Assembly (NCBI GenBank): GCA_012932295.1
Contig: JAAONU010000018.1
Coordinates: 3,714,206-3,778,205 of the forward strand
Direction: 5' to 3'
Source: Cyclina sinensis
Taxonomy: Eukaryota > Mollusca > Bivalvia > Venerida > Veneridae
Length of the DNA: 64,000 nt
Part shown: positions 1 to 10,933 of the stretch, piece by piece
Numbering within the stretch: the first letter of the stretch is position 1
Layout of the letters: the number at the start of each line of letters is the position of its first letter
Notes under the pieces: model-generated
Told to the model about the DNA's origin: nothing
Seen by the model: only the letters and a program-made list of their open reading frames with translations
Database searches by the model: none
Position numbers and translations under genes: made by a program

Positions 1-480
1 CTAGTAGGGATACAAAACTCGAGGCTTTGAGGTTTTTGCGACAAATTGATTGAGAAATGAATTAAGTACGTCCCCCTTTCGACGTTTATCGCAGAACACG
101 TCAAGATCTCTTGCAGAAGCTGAATAGAGATTGATTAAAAGTAATGTTCAACTAGGATTGCATTGCTTAAATACCTGACAGTATGTCTCACTGAAATTGA
201 GAACAACAGACAATATTAGTTATATAATAGGCATTATTGAGTTTAATATGGAATGATAGCATTTGATAGACTTATTGTCTTAAGCACAGAATAAAGTAAG
301 CAATATTTAGTTTTACTAGAAAATAGAAGCATTAAGATGTGTGTTCACATGCTTCTGAGATAACTAGATTTTCTAAAATGCCAAAATGTCATAAAATAAA
401 CATTGTTTAGTTTTTTTTCTTTCCAGTAAAGCTACATGAAATGTAAGAGTTTAGTACCAATCTAACTGACTGATTTTTAC
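1..480. other. AT-rich sequence, no feature seen
   Basis: No open frame, tandem repeat or recognisable motif was found here. The base composition matches the general intergenic or intronic background of the window. Confidence 0.5.
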
Positions 481-699
481 TTAGTGCAATTCTGATTTCA
501 GTGGACATTGTAGCTAAGGGAATAAATCGGTCAGTTTTGCTGATGTGGCTAATTTAGATTTCTTTCTTATCTTTAAGATTCCTTTCACTACATCGAAATT
601 TACGAAATTCTTACAAATCAAAACAAAAAACAATCATATTCCTATCTTTCTTTACTGTCACCCTAAACAAAAATTTATATAACTCCCTTTTTTATGAAA

Positions 700-1430
700 A
701 CTTACTCTGACAACTCCATTTTAACAACTCTATAAGAACCCACTTACCCCGGCCCATTTCTTATATAGGAAGTTTGCCGCAAAAAAAAAACAAATATCAA
801 TAAATCATGATCAATACGGAAACACATGACAGTAGTCGTGAAATACATAAAAAGTTACAACCTAAACTGACACAACAACGGGGCATTACGACAAAACAAC
901 CACAAAGAGTAACAACACAGCAGAGAAGACTATGAACGAAGACAACTTGCACACGTTAAGCATCTACAACACTATGAACGAAGACAACTTGCACACGCCA
1001 AGCATCTACAACACTAAGACAACTTGCACACGCCAAGCATCTACAACACTATGAACGAAGACAACTTGCACACGCCAAGCATCTACAACACTATGAAGGA
1101 AGACAACTTGCACACGCCAAGCATCTACAACACTATGAACGAAGACGACTTGCACACGCCAAGCATCTACAACACTATGAACGAAGACAACTTGCACACG
1201 CCAAGCATCTACAACTGGTATATAAATTCGCGTCTGCCCCACTCGCACCACAAATTAATTCCATTTTAAACACTGTTAAACGTTTAACAAAATTAATCAT
1301 GATTAATAAATCCTCAGTTCCAAGCAGTTTTAAATGTTTATTCCATAATAAATATTTAGTTCAGTTCTTCTATTTATACGTATGAAAGTCCTCTTCACAT
1401 TCAACTCTCTGGCGAATTGCACCCCCGGTA
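700..1430. repeat. Dispersed repeat copy A, possible LTR remnant of the adjacent Pao element
   Basis: The stretch from about 708 to 960 aligns by eye with 7815-8060 in the same orientation. Shared words include the run of A followed by CAAATATCAAT, GAAACACATGA, GGAGCATTACRA/GGGGCATTACGA and GAAGACAACTT/GGAGACAACTT. The two copies flank a minus-strand Pao pol remnant with a LINE beside it, which is the position expected of LTRs. Copy A also carries a 42-bp minisatellite and a TATATAAA word at 1219-1226. LTR identity is inferred: no TG...CA ends, primer-binding site or target duplication was found, and an unrelated dispersed repeat is possible. Confidence 0.4.
931..1214. repeat. 42-bp minisatellite, about 7 copies
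   Basis: Units begin TATGAACGAAGACAACTTGC and recur every 42 bases (931, 973, and so on). One copy near 1015 has lost about 7-9 bases and the last is partial. Because 42 is a multiple of three, the array stays open in both directions. On the plus strand it reads as a 14-residue repeat with HTPSIYN; on the minus strand it reads VVDAWRVQVVF. Nothing suggests either reading is translated. The related repeat copy at 7815-8060 has only about half of one unit, so the array expanded in this copy. Confidence 0.9.
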
Positions 1431-1439
1431 TTTGCTATA

Positions 1440-2790
1440 TCGGTACCGTGTATTTGTTCAACAGTCCACAACCGTCTGCAGAATTCGTGGTTTCAGCCAT
1501 CGATCATCTAATACTATAACGTCATTATCTGACCCCTCGCCTCTATTTCCTGTCCCATGGAAAAAGTCCAACAACTCTTATACGTTGCCTTTGCTTTCAA
1601 ACATTTACTCTGATTCATTTATCACACAGTCATTCCCATCACAAACATCATTGCCATTAAATTCATCGCGGCCGTCGTCGCCATTAAATACATCGCGGCC
1701 ATAGTCGCCATTAAAATTATATTCCCTCTCATTTATCACATTGTCATCCTCAGGAGCTTGCCTCTTATCAAAATAATGTTTCATGTAATTGAAGATCCTG
1801 TATGGCCTCTCTTTGATCTTATCTTATTTTGTGTTCTCTCTCTCAAACTAAGAGAATATTCTCCTTTCCATTTTTTTTCTGATGTAGTCTCAACTGATTT
1901 ATATTCAGAGTCATTTTCTTTATCATTTTCAAGATCTGGAATTCCGGAGTTAGGATTTAAACAAAGAAATTGTTCTGCGGTTAAGACTACTATCGAGTTC
2001 AAGTCGTCGCCAAGATAAACAGTGGGTCTTCTTTCCACATCTGACTCTGCCTCCTTTAATATTGTTTATATCTGATCTATTGTTGTATGTTTCTTGCCGA
2101 TTGCTTTATTGAGAGACCTCAACTACTCCTACTAAATATTACTAAAAGTCTACCATCAAAAGAGCTATTTCGACTTTGAAAATTCACAGTATTCTTTCAT
2201 TTGATACATAATCATGGGTTTGTATGGTTGTCTTTCATGTCATGTCGCAGTGGTCAGCTTGAACAACTTTTAATATCGCTGATAATTTCCATTGATGTTC
2301 TTTTATTGTTTCTAACCTCCTTAGGTACAAAATGAATCATCTTGTAACCAGACATATTTCACTAACTCTTAATGCACTGCTCTTATGAAAAGTATATAAA
2401 AAGGCATATCAGCATTTTGTTCTCTTTGACATGTAATGGACCAAAATAATTAACATTCACTTTGAAATCAGAATGGAATCAGTAACACGTGACTTCGGAA
2501 ACAAAGCTACATTTGGATTCTTGTATGGACCATTTGCTACAGTTTAGCACTACGCATTTTTTCAGTCTTGGGAGACCAACTCCACGACCATGTGGTTTCC
2601 AATATGTTATTCTGATTTCATTCAATACTTGTGAGAATCCACTAAGTAGAACTGTTACGTGCGCTCTGTCAATGAACAAGTGCGTGAATCATTCCTTTTG
2701 TGAGAGAAGTATTGGATGTTTAGCAGCTTTAGATAGATCTGCTTGTTCCAGACGCACTCAAAACGCGGCAAGCTTGCACATAACGTGACG
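1440..2790 (-). pseudogene. BEL/Pao retrotransposon pol remnant (integrase and C-terminal domain)
   Basis: Read on the minus strand, three pieces appear in the order expected of a Pao Pol C-terminal half. At about 2780-2480 there is an integrase H2C2-type zinc-binding segment, with words such as AKHPILLSQK, FSQVLNEIRITYW and GLPRLKKCVV. At about 2480-2290 there is an integrase core start, with NYFGPLHVKENK and RAVHLELV. At 2038-1781 there is a DUF5641-like tail, with RRPTVYLGDDLNSIVVLT, SLNPNSGIP-like CLNPNSGIP, and SLRERTQNKIRSKR. From about 1780 to 1500 the frame continues through short acidic repeats (NGDYGRD-like). The pieces lie in different frames, separated by stops and shifts, so this is a dead copy. 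Protease, RT and RNase H are absent, at least in recognisable form. The integrase would insert element cDNA into host DNA; here it is inactive. Confidence 0.75.
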
Positions 2791-2818
2791 TTCGAAATGT
2801 CTTCCCGGTCCTGACCAA

Positions 2819-2832
2819 GACCCTATTTACTT
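2819..2832. repeat. LINE target-site duplication, left copy
   Basis: The 14-bp word GACCCTATTTACTT occurs here and again at 7040-7053, directly after the LINE A-tail. The two flanking A's extend the match but are ambiguous because of the tail. Identical copies bracketing the element indicate target-primed insertion that was recent in evolutionary terms. Confidence 0.93.
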
Positions 2833-2855
2833 GATTATTAAGAGACTTTATCCAT

Positions 2856-5800
2856 ATGAGTAGGGTAAAGTTAATATCTTACAACTGTAGAGGGTTAAAT
2901 AATATCAGTAAGAGAGTAGATGTTTTTCAGTATCTAAAAAAAGAAAATGCGGATTTTTTTTGTCTACAGGATTGCCACTTTACAGAAAAAAATGAAAAAG
3001 AGATTTATTCACAATGGGAAGGGAACTGCTACTTTTGCCATGGTACTTCTAATTCTCGAGGTGTTTGCATTTTATTAAAGAAAAACATTCCTGTAACCGT
3101 ACATTCTATTTACAAAGATAACTCAGGAAACTGTATAATACTAGATGTCAGTTATGATGGTGAAAGATTTACACTCTGTAATATATATGGCCCTAATGCT
3201 GATACACCTAGCTTTTTTACAGACATTTTTGATCGTATTGATAAGATAGGTAATGATTCATACATAATTTGTGGAGATTACAACCTTGTAATAGACAAAC
3301 ATATTGATTATAGAAATTATAAGTCTTTAGATAATAACAGAAGGGCTAGGGAAAAACTATGTTCTATCATAAATGAAAAAAAAACTAGTGGATACTTTTA
3401 GAATAATACATGGAAATAAGAAACAGTTCACATGGCGAAGAATGAACCCAATGCAGGCAGGGAGACTAGATTATTTCCTTACATCTGAAACATTACTTTC
3501 AAAAATCAAAAATTCAAATATCGGTATTTCATATCGGTCAGATCACTCTATAATTACATTGGAATTATTGTTAAAGGATATTGAATATGGAAGACCATTA
3601 TGGAAATATAATAATTCATTATTATACGATAGTGACTATGTTAAATGTATAAATGATAAAATATCTGAAATTAAAAAACAGTATTCCTTACCAGTGTATT
3701 GCATGGATAATATCAACAATATAGAGAATAATGACATACAGTTTATAATAAATGACCAATTATTTTTAGAAACTTTGCTCATGGAAATTAGAGGAAAGAC
3801 AATCTCATACGCAAGCTTTAAAAAAGACAAAGAGTTGATGCTGAAATTAAAGTAATTAAAGAAATTGAAAATATTGAAAAAAATCTTAATGAAAGTAATA
3901 AAGAACAACTTCTATCACTCCAAAAAGAGCTGGAGTCAATAAGATCCGGAAAAATGAATGGCTATTTAATAAGGTCTAGAGCGAAGTATATTGAAGAAGG
4001 AGAAAAACCTACAAGATATTTTTTGAATCTTGAAAAACAGTATAACTTAAGTAAATCTATTCCTTTTTTAGAAAATGAAGACGGGACTTTGGCAACCGAG
4101 AAATCTGATATTTTGCAAAAAGCATGCTTGTATTACAAAACCTTGTATTCAAAAAATGTATCTGAGAAGGACTGTGACATACACAAATATTTATACGGTA
4201 TAACAGTAAATAGGTTATCAAATGAACAGGCAAGCAATTTAGAGGGATTATTATCATATAATGAATTGCTTAATACATTAAAAAATATGAAAAATGATAA
4301 GTCTCCTGGTTCTGATGGATTTACTGTCGAATTTTTTAAGGTTTTTTGGACAAAAATAGGTCATTTTGTTGTTAGATCTTTAAATTATGGTTTTGCAAAT
4401 GATTCTCTTTCAGTTACACAAAAACAAGGTATAATTACATGCATTCCAAAAGAAAACAAACCTAGAAAGTTTTTAAAAAATCTAAGACCTTTAACATTAC
4501 TAAATGTTGTTTATAAAATAGCTTCAGGCTCCATTGCCAATAGATTGAAATCTGTTTTAGATCACTTAATAAGTAACGATCAAACTGGCTTTATTAAAGG
4601 CCGATATATAGGAGAAAATACTAGGTTGGTATATGATATTATGAAAATTACAGAAGAAAGGAAAATACCAGGGTTACTAATGACAGTGGATTATGAAAAA
4701 GCATTTGATACAATGTCTTTTAATTTTATAGAAAATACTTTTGACTTTTTTAATTTTGGAAGCATATTTAAAAAATGGATAAATTTATTTCTGCACAATT
4801 TCACGTCAACAGTACAAATCAATGGCTTCCGCTCCGATTTCTTTACAACAGAACGTGGCTGTAAACAAGGAGATCCCTTAAGTCCATATATTTTCATTCT
4901 CTGTGCAGAAATACTAGCAATAAAAATAAAACATAGTAAAAATGTTAAGGGCATTAATATTGACGGAACTGAGTACAAAATAAATCAATTTGCAGATGAT
5001 ACATCTCTTTTTCTTGATGGTTCTGAAGACTCTCTTAATGCTACTCTACATTTGTTAAATGAATTTGCATTTTATTCTGGTTTAAAAATAAATTATGATA
5101 AAACTAACATTATATGGATTGGTGCAATGAAATATAGTACCAGATCTATAAAAACTAAATATAAACTAACTTGGGGAATAACACAATTCAAAATACTTGG
5201 TATCATTTTTGATGTAGATTTAGATAAAATGGAACAACTAAATTTTGAGAAAAAACTAAAAAATGCAAAAAGTTGTATAACTCAGTGGAACAGAAGAATT
5301 TTAACTGTTATTGGGAGAGTTACTATAGTAAAGTCGCTAATTCTTCCACTTTTTACACATTTATTTATTACTCTACCAACACCAAATAAATCATATATGG
5401 ATAATTTAAATAAGTTGTTTTATGATTTTATTTGGAATGGGCCTTACAAAATCAAAAGCTCGGTTGCATGTAAGAATTTTGAAGAAGGAGGGCTTAAAAT
5501 GATAAATATATATGCATATGAAAAAAGTATGAAATTATCATGGCTAAAGAAAATAACATGTGCTACAGGAAAGTGCTATGTATTGCTTAACTCCACAATT
5601 AATGTGCAAAAAATTTTTAACTTTGGGAAACTTTACATTGAAAAAGCTATAAAACAAATTCAAAACAGATTTTGGAGTGACGTTTTGAAAAGTTATATAT
5701 CTTACATGGAAAAGATGCCTATTAAAACTCTGGATGATTTTCTTTCAATGCCACTATTTTTTAATAATTATTTCAAAATTGGAAATAAGGGGATATTTAA

Positions 5801-6644
5801 TAAAAGTATGTATGAAAGAGGTTTTAGATATGTCAGAGATGTAATAACAAAGGAAGGAAATTTTCTTGATTTTTCTTTTTTAGAACATTGTATTGGTGCA
5901 GGTGGAAAAATTAATTTCTTATTGTATGAAGGATTAAAAAGGGAAATCAAAAAATTTCAAAGATTATATGACTTCACTCCCAATATTTCAAATAACTCAT
6001 GTGGACCTTTTGTTTCATGTTATGCTTCAAAAATACTATTCTTAAATGAACAGAATAAATATGTGTACAATATATTGAATAGCAATAGCGAGATACCTAC
6101 TAGCCAAACTAAATGGAATAATTCTTTCAGTGATATTGAATGGAAATATATATATAGCATTGTTTTACATGTTACAAAAGATTCTTATATTCAATGGTTC
6201 CAGTTACGAATATTACATCGAATAATTGGTACTAAGTCTTTGTTATATAATATGAAAATTACAAGAGATAACATATGTACTTTTTGTAAGAAGGAAGTAG
6301 AAACTATTCTACATTTGTTTTGGTATTGTGATTGTATCCAGAAAATGCTACAAGAGTTAAAAGAAATTTTGAGAAGTAAAGGAATATGCATACAGTTGAC
6401 CTGTAAGGACTTTATTTTGGGGAGTAATGACAGGAAAACAAAAGAAAATTATGTACTTTTTCTTGAAATTAAACGATATATCTACTTATGTAAAAAGAAA
6501 GAAATAATACCTAGTTATAATGGAATTAAGAGTAGCCTTTACTACAATTGGCAATTTTATAAAAACACAAAATTAACAGAAAAATGGAAAGATAATTGGG
6601 CAGTTGTACAAATACTCTTAAACAATACAATTTCAGATTGTTAA
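2856..6644 (+). pseudogene. LINE ORF2: APE endonuclease + reverse transcriptase, two frameshifts
   Basis: This frame encodes the enzyme that nicks target DNA and copies element RNA into the nick. Segment 1 (2856-about 3385) is the N-terminal APE endonuclease, with SYNCRGLNN, a FCLQDCHF strand and the catalytic GDYNLVID. Segment 2 (about 3376-3855, +1 frame) finishes the endonuclease with GRLDYFL and the RSDHSII motif. Segment 3 (from 3822, back in the first frame) carries a coiled linker, then RT motifs SPGSDGF, VDYEKAFDTM (motif A), RGCKQGDPLSPYIF (motif B) and FADDTSLFL (motif C), and near the end a CX2CX8HX4C cysteine-histidine motif (CTFCKKEVETILHLFWYC). The shifts fall in a 9-A run (3376-3384) and a 6-A run (3820-3825) and cancel each other. 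Apart from these shifts the frame is uninterrupted to the TAA at 6642. The total span of 3789 bases equals about 1262 residues, close to L1 ORF2 length. The shifts could be real mutations or sequencing errors in homopolymers. Confidence 0.92.
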
Positions 6645-6940
6645 TTAATAACTTACAGCTCTTACTACAGAGGGATATTTTTATAATTACAAATGCTGAT
6701 ATTCTATAAGACACTAATTTTAAACAGCTTTGTTTTTTGTTGTTTTTTTTTTTCTCTTTTTTTTTTCCTTTTGTTTTTTTTGAACATTATTTTTTGGGGG
6801 TTAGTCTTTCAGTGAACCAATTTTTAGTATAATTTGGCTAAGTTTATTTTCTCATAGCACTAATAGCACATAATGTTTAATGTTTTAATAATGTTGCCTT
6901 TCTTTATAGTTTAACACAGTCATGTATACTAATAACTATT

Positions 6941-6986
6941 GTACGGTGTGGAGGGGGATGCCCTCGACCCCCACATACCTATGTAC
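6941..6986 (+). other. 3'-UTR stem-loop of the LINE
   Basis: GTACGGTGTGGAGGGGG is largely complementary to CCCCCACATACCTATGTAC, with a loop around ATGCCCTCGA. It lies 7 bases before the AATAAA signal. In several LINE clades a conserved 3' hairpin is the RT recognition site; that role here is inferred. Confidence 0.6.
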
Positions 6987-6992
6987 GAGGAC

Positions 6993-7039
6993 AATAAAGA
7001 TATTACACCCCTAAAAAAAAAAAAAAAAAAAAAAAAAAA
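6993..7039 (+). terminator. LINE poly(A) signal and A-tail
   Basis: AATAAA at 6993-6998 is followed 14 bases later by 27 uninterrupted A residues (7013-7039). The target-site duplication begins at once after the tail. Confidence 0.9.
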
Positions 7040-7053
7040 GACCCTATTTACTT
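7040..7053. repeat. LINE target-site duplication, right copy
   Basis: This is an exact copy of 2819-2832, directly after the A-tail. Confidence 0.93.
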
Positions 7054-7814
7054 TAATTATGATATACATGACCAGCAAAAGTTAAAGTCGGTTATAAATC
7101 TTCCTTTATTGCAACGTGTTTATCCTGTTCACATTTCAAACTACTTTCTAAGCTCTGGCTTACAGAATGTGAACATAGCACTATCACATTAATCTGAATC
7201 ATCTACAGCTATGGACTGAATGAAAGTTGCGTCCTCAGCGTAAGCTATTTTTCTGACAGCTTGCAGATCTTGTCTGATTACAACTCAGGTTTGCTCATTC
7301 AGTCTGATACTTGTTGACGAGGACTTTTGTAATCTGTTACGGGCATTAGTCCCAGATCAGATACCAAGAGCTCAGTGCCTTATTTGCTTTTTTGAAGGAA
7401 TCGTGTCAGCACTCCTTTCAGATAAGATAAATGTCCGTACATCTTTATTAAACAAAGTTACAACAGCAAGTAAGTAAATTAAAATTTTACTTTTTAGTGG
7501 CTCCGTTTATTCCCATCTTTTATATGCTCTACAATTTATTCATTACGCCCTCAGAAAATTTAATTCCAATTACAAAATGATTTATCCCAAAACGCTTTGT
7601 TTTAATTTTATTTTTGAGGTTACGTTCTCGGGTTCCGACATCAATTTTTAATGTTGCGAATTTAGATTGCTTACTAATATTTACTTTTAATTCAGAACAT
7701 CAAAATATAACTTTTGGAAAATCTTTTAAATGAAAGCAAATTACAATTACACTGACATATTTCACACTGAACAAAAATGTATGTATTGCTCAGTTTTTTT
7801 AATTAAATATTAAT
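7054..7814. other. Unassigned sequence right of the LINE, possibly more Pao remnant
   Basis: The stretch should be the continuation of the DNA into which the LINE inserted, so on the minus strand it precedes the Pao integrase remnant. Short open pieces on the minus strand near 7200-7260 could be Pol debris but lack diagnostic motifs. No other feature was recognised. Confidence 0.3.
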
Positions 7815-8060
7815 AACTGTAACATCGTTTTAAGAACTCTACTAGCCCTAACAAATGGTAACCGTTATAAAAAAAGGTGTACCGCCAAAAAAACAAATAT
7901 CAATGAAAATGATGGAAACACATGAAAACACGACATTGAACGTGAAACACATGAAAAACATGACGACCCAAACAGTGACACAGCAATGGAGCATTACAAT
8001 CACAGAAATAGAGTAAAAGCCCAAGAGATAATAAAATGAACGGAGACAACTTTCACTTGC
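7815..8060. repeat. Dispersed repeat copy B, possible LTR remnant
   Basis: This is a direct-orientation relative of 708-960, diverged but clearly alignable from the AAGAACTCTAC region to the GGAGACAACTTTCACTTGC end. Similarity stops just where the 42-bp array starts in copy A. See copy A for the LTR hypothesis. Confidence 0.5.
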
Positions 8061-8111
8061 AAATTACATTTGTGTACATGTTTATTTTTATTTCCTTTGA
8101 AGCAGTAATTC

Positions 8112-8177
8112 ATTATTTATTTATTTATTTATTTATTTATTCATTTATTTATTTATTTATTTACTTATTTATTTATT
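8112..8177. repeat. (TTAT)n microsatellite
   Basis: About 16 tetranucleotide units with two single-base interruptions (a C in TTCATT and one in TTACTT). Confidence 0.95.
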
Positions 8178-8497
8178 AGTTATGATTGTCAAGGAAATAG
8201 AATAAAGAATCATGTGTTGTAATCATGAATTTATGAATGTTTCAAGAGTGAATTGAAAATTATAACTATTTGTTTAACAAATAGAACTTGATAATTAGTG
8301 ATAAAATGTCTTAATTACTCGGTTACTGGCAACATTTAATGAATCAAGACATCTTTTTGTACTCATTATCATGTACAATTTGTTATTCAGGTATTTATGG
8401 CTGTATTTCTTGAAGATACAAGAGATGTTTCGTACAATATTACGAAACAAAAAACCTAAAGTTTATATTGGATAAAATATACTTATTTAGACTGTTA

Positions 8498-8630
8498 TGG
8501 TCCAGTGCATCCCGGCCTATAATAGTATAAATACAACCTCTGACAACTGAGTCGATTCTTTCCCTAGAGGGTAGATTTACGATGTGGGAGGACCAAAGTT
8601 CAAACCCCGCACTAGGTGGCTTTTTTTCCA
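8498..8630 (+). repeat. SINE-like repeat, copy 1 (degenerate)
   Basis: This shares with copy 2 the leader TATGGTCCAGTGCRTMCCRGCCTAT, then a tRNA-like part ending in AAAGTTCAAACCCCGCACTAGGTGG. The B-box-like GTTCAAACCCC is recognisable, but the A-box region has decayed to CCCTAGAGGGTAGAT. It lies about 260 bases before copy 2 in the same orientation. Confidence 0.55.
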
Positions 8631-8756
8631 AGATGCGTCCAAGATAACCCCTCCTGGACTTAATTATAAAAATAATATATCTTTCAAGATTTCTGATATA
8701 AAAATAGACTACACCATACGTTATAATATACGATGACTTTCCCAGGAGGGGCGGTT

Positions 8757-8905
8757 TTATGGTCCAGTGCGTACCAGCCTATCATTATATAAATGGCAAC
8801 TAACAACTGCGTCAGGGAATCGATTCTTTGGCTCAGTGGTCGAGAACACTGGTTTTCTATGCGGGAAAACTTGAGTTCAAATCCTGATCTAGGTGGAACT
8901 TTCAT
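8757..8905 (+). repeat. tRNA-derived SINE-like repeat, copy 2
   Basis: This has an A-box-like TTTGGCTCAGTGGTCGAG at about 8827-8844 and a B-box-like GAGTTCAAATCCTG at about 8873-8886, spaced as in a tRNA. Both are internal RNA polymerase III promoter elements. The leader (TATGGTCCAGTGC...) is shared with copy 1. No clean acceptor stem pairs up, so a working tRNA gene is unlikely. The family name is unknown to me. Confidence 0.6.
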
Positions 8906-10933
8906 TTCCGTTAGAAGACAGTGTCCATTCTGGATTAAATTTTCAGTGGTTTTAAGTGCACCAGTAGCTTCTGATGCTTACTAGTATCTTTTACTTGCGA
9001 ACACGTTTAAAAATATCTATATATTTCCAACATTATAACTGACCGGATACTAAGAAACAAGTCTCCGTTTTATTTGATCACTAATTAAAGTCGTCTGCTG
9101 CATATCATGATATCTGTCACCGAAGCAATTTATGTTTTCCTAAATCAACATTATATTTCCACAATGCAGGTCTTAATTTACAACTTTGCAGGCGTCTAAT
9201 GGCTTATTGTATCATATATCAATAATAACAAGTCTAGAAAGCCTGCGTGAATATTTACACTGCACATAAAAATGAACAGTGTGAAAAAAGAATCTGTAGT
9301 TGGCCCGCAGTGACTTGCAGATGGTTTAAATAGGAGTTTTATTTTATACTTGCTGTCCTTATAAGCGTCAATAAAAGTATGTTTTTTTTCTTGACAAGAC
9401 GGAGACCACAACAGTATTTGCAGTGTCAGTTAAAAAAAAACACATGGACTAAATATAACCTTAAAGTGAAAATTTAGGATTAATATTGTTTAAAACCTTA
9501 TATGAATTTTCCAAAAAAGATTATGTAAAATTAAAGATTATGTACATTGTACCTACTATAAATATTGTGGCAAAATAAAAGTCTACCAGAGCCAGACAAA
9601 GACCGGTTCATTTGGCACAGACGAAATGTAGACACAAGTTGAATGCCGCAAACACCAGATGTCTTCTTCAACCTAGTTTATGACGATGACATGATACTTA
9701 ATTGTTCAACAAAGTAAAGCGTATGCTGGGTCAAAGGGCAATCATTCATTTTAACCGCAAGAAATAAGGGTCTCCCTTGACAATCTGGTATGGCAGTCTT
9801 GGTTACTTTGATTTCATAACTTGCGAGGAAAATAAAAGCAAGTTTTATTACCAACACCTATCAAAAGTTGTAATATTTTCACAAAAACGGATTTAATAAG
9901 ATTATTATAAAAAAAAACAGAATTTATCTTCAACTGGCGAAAAGACAGAACTTGGAAATCCTGTTTTTCTTCTTTTTTATTATCTACATAATCAGGCAGT
10001 TTTACAGTCCCTTGACTGAAAAAAACACCGAATAGCTATCGTCTATATATTGCACCGAAGTCAGACTACCTCTATTGTAAGAAAGAAAGAAACCCACAAG
10101 AAAATATTGTTTTGCCATGTTTGTATAACACTGTTAAGAATGATAACATCTCCCGGTCCAGCTGTTGCCGTTTCTGTTTTAAACAAAGGGTTTAATCATC
10201 AGTATGGCAATATACTATACGAACAATATGTTTTCTATTTTTGCTCAAAATATGTTGCTTGCTATGTGACTTTATCTATATTTTTGCAAGATTATTTGGT
10301 TTTACTGCTTATTTATTCTTTTGTATTGTTTTTGTATTTTTCACAACAGAAAGACGAGTTACAGCCTGTGCATGTTTGGTTTGTTAAAAATTGTATAGTT
10401 ATATATTGTAGAAGTTGAAATGCAGAGCATTAGATCATTATTGAGCTAACCAAATCATTTAGACTCAATAATTTAACATAGTGAGTATCAAAAAAGAGAT
10501 AAACCAAGCCTTGAAAACTTCGCCTTCTCTCTCGACGTAAACTGTACTAATGCTAAAATATCTGTTCGAAGATGTTTTAAATGATTTTGTAGTAACAAAT
10601 ATCTTATAAGTTTTCCGGTTAAAGTTACACAGGTAGAAACTGAAAAAAGGATCGACAGCTTTAAATTATGTTCATTCTGTCCGTCATTGTTTTAGTAATG
10701 ACCAAATCATTTTATAAAATTAAAAAGAACATTAACAGAAAAATCGAATCAAAGCAAATCGATATGAACTGAAATGTATAATTAATAATGGCCGAATGAC
10801 CTTTTTAAGCATCTTTATTCTCACAACAAAAACAATGTAGACAACTAGACGTGCTGCCTGTCAGACTGCTTCGAAACAGACATATTCAGCTTTCGGCAAA
10901 TATTGTTGACTTATTATTTATACATTTGTTTTT
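8906..10933. other. AT-rich sequence, one duplicated block
   Basis: The only structure noted is the segment 9150-9265 that resembles 17965-18085. A 122-codon open frame at 10050-10418 has no recognisable domain and ordinary AT-rich composition; it is probably chance. Confidence 0.4.
9150..9265. repeat. Dispersed duplicate, partner at 17965-18085
   Basis: Words such as GCRAGCGTCTAATGGSTTATTGTATCA and TATCAATAATMWCA, and a ..TTTACASTGYGCAT.. end, occur in both places in the same orientation. This suggests an old dispersed repeat or a local duplication across 8.8 kb. Confidence 0.65.

Larger units (their letters stand above)
2833..7039 (+). mobile_element. LINE (non-LTR) retrotransposon, L1-like, 4.2 kb
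   Basis: The element starts 23 bases before an ATG, carries one long endonuclease-reverse transcriptase frame, a roughly 370-base T-rich 3' UTR, an AATAAA at 6993-6998 and a pure A-tail at 7013-7039. A 14-bp perfect target-site duplication brackets it (2819-2832 and 7040-7053). No upstream ORF1 (nucleic-acid chaperone) is present. The copy is therefore either 5'-truncated close to the ORF2 start or belongs to an ORF2-only lineage. It has landed just upstream (on the Pao strand) of the recognisable integrase remnant. The L1-like assignment rests on ORF length (about 1262 codons), an APE-type endonuclease, the absence of RNase H, and a C-terminal CX2CX8HX4C motif. A related clade such as Tx1 cannot be excluded. 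Confidence 0.95.

Noticed and set aside
10050..10418. 122-codon plus-strand frame, hydrophobic
   Set aside because: AT-rich hydrophobic bias is expected by chance. There is no domain, promoter or splice evidence.
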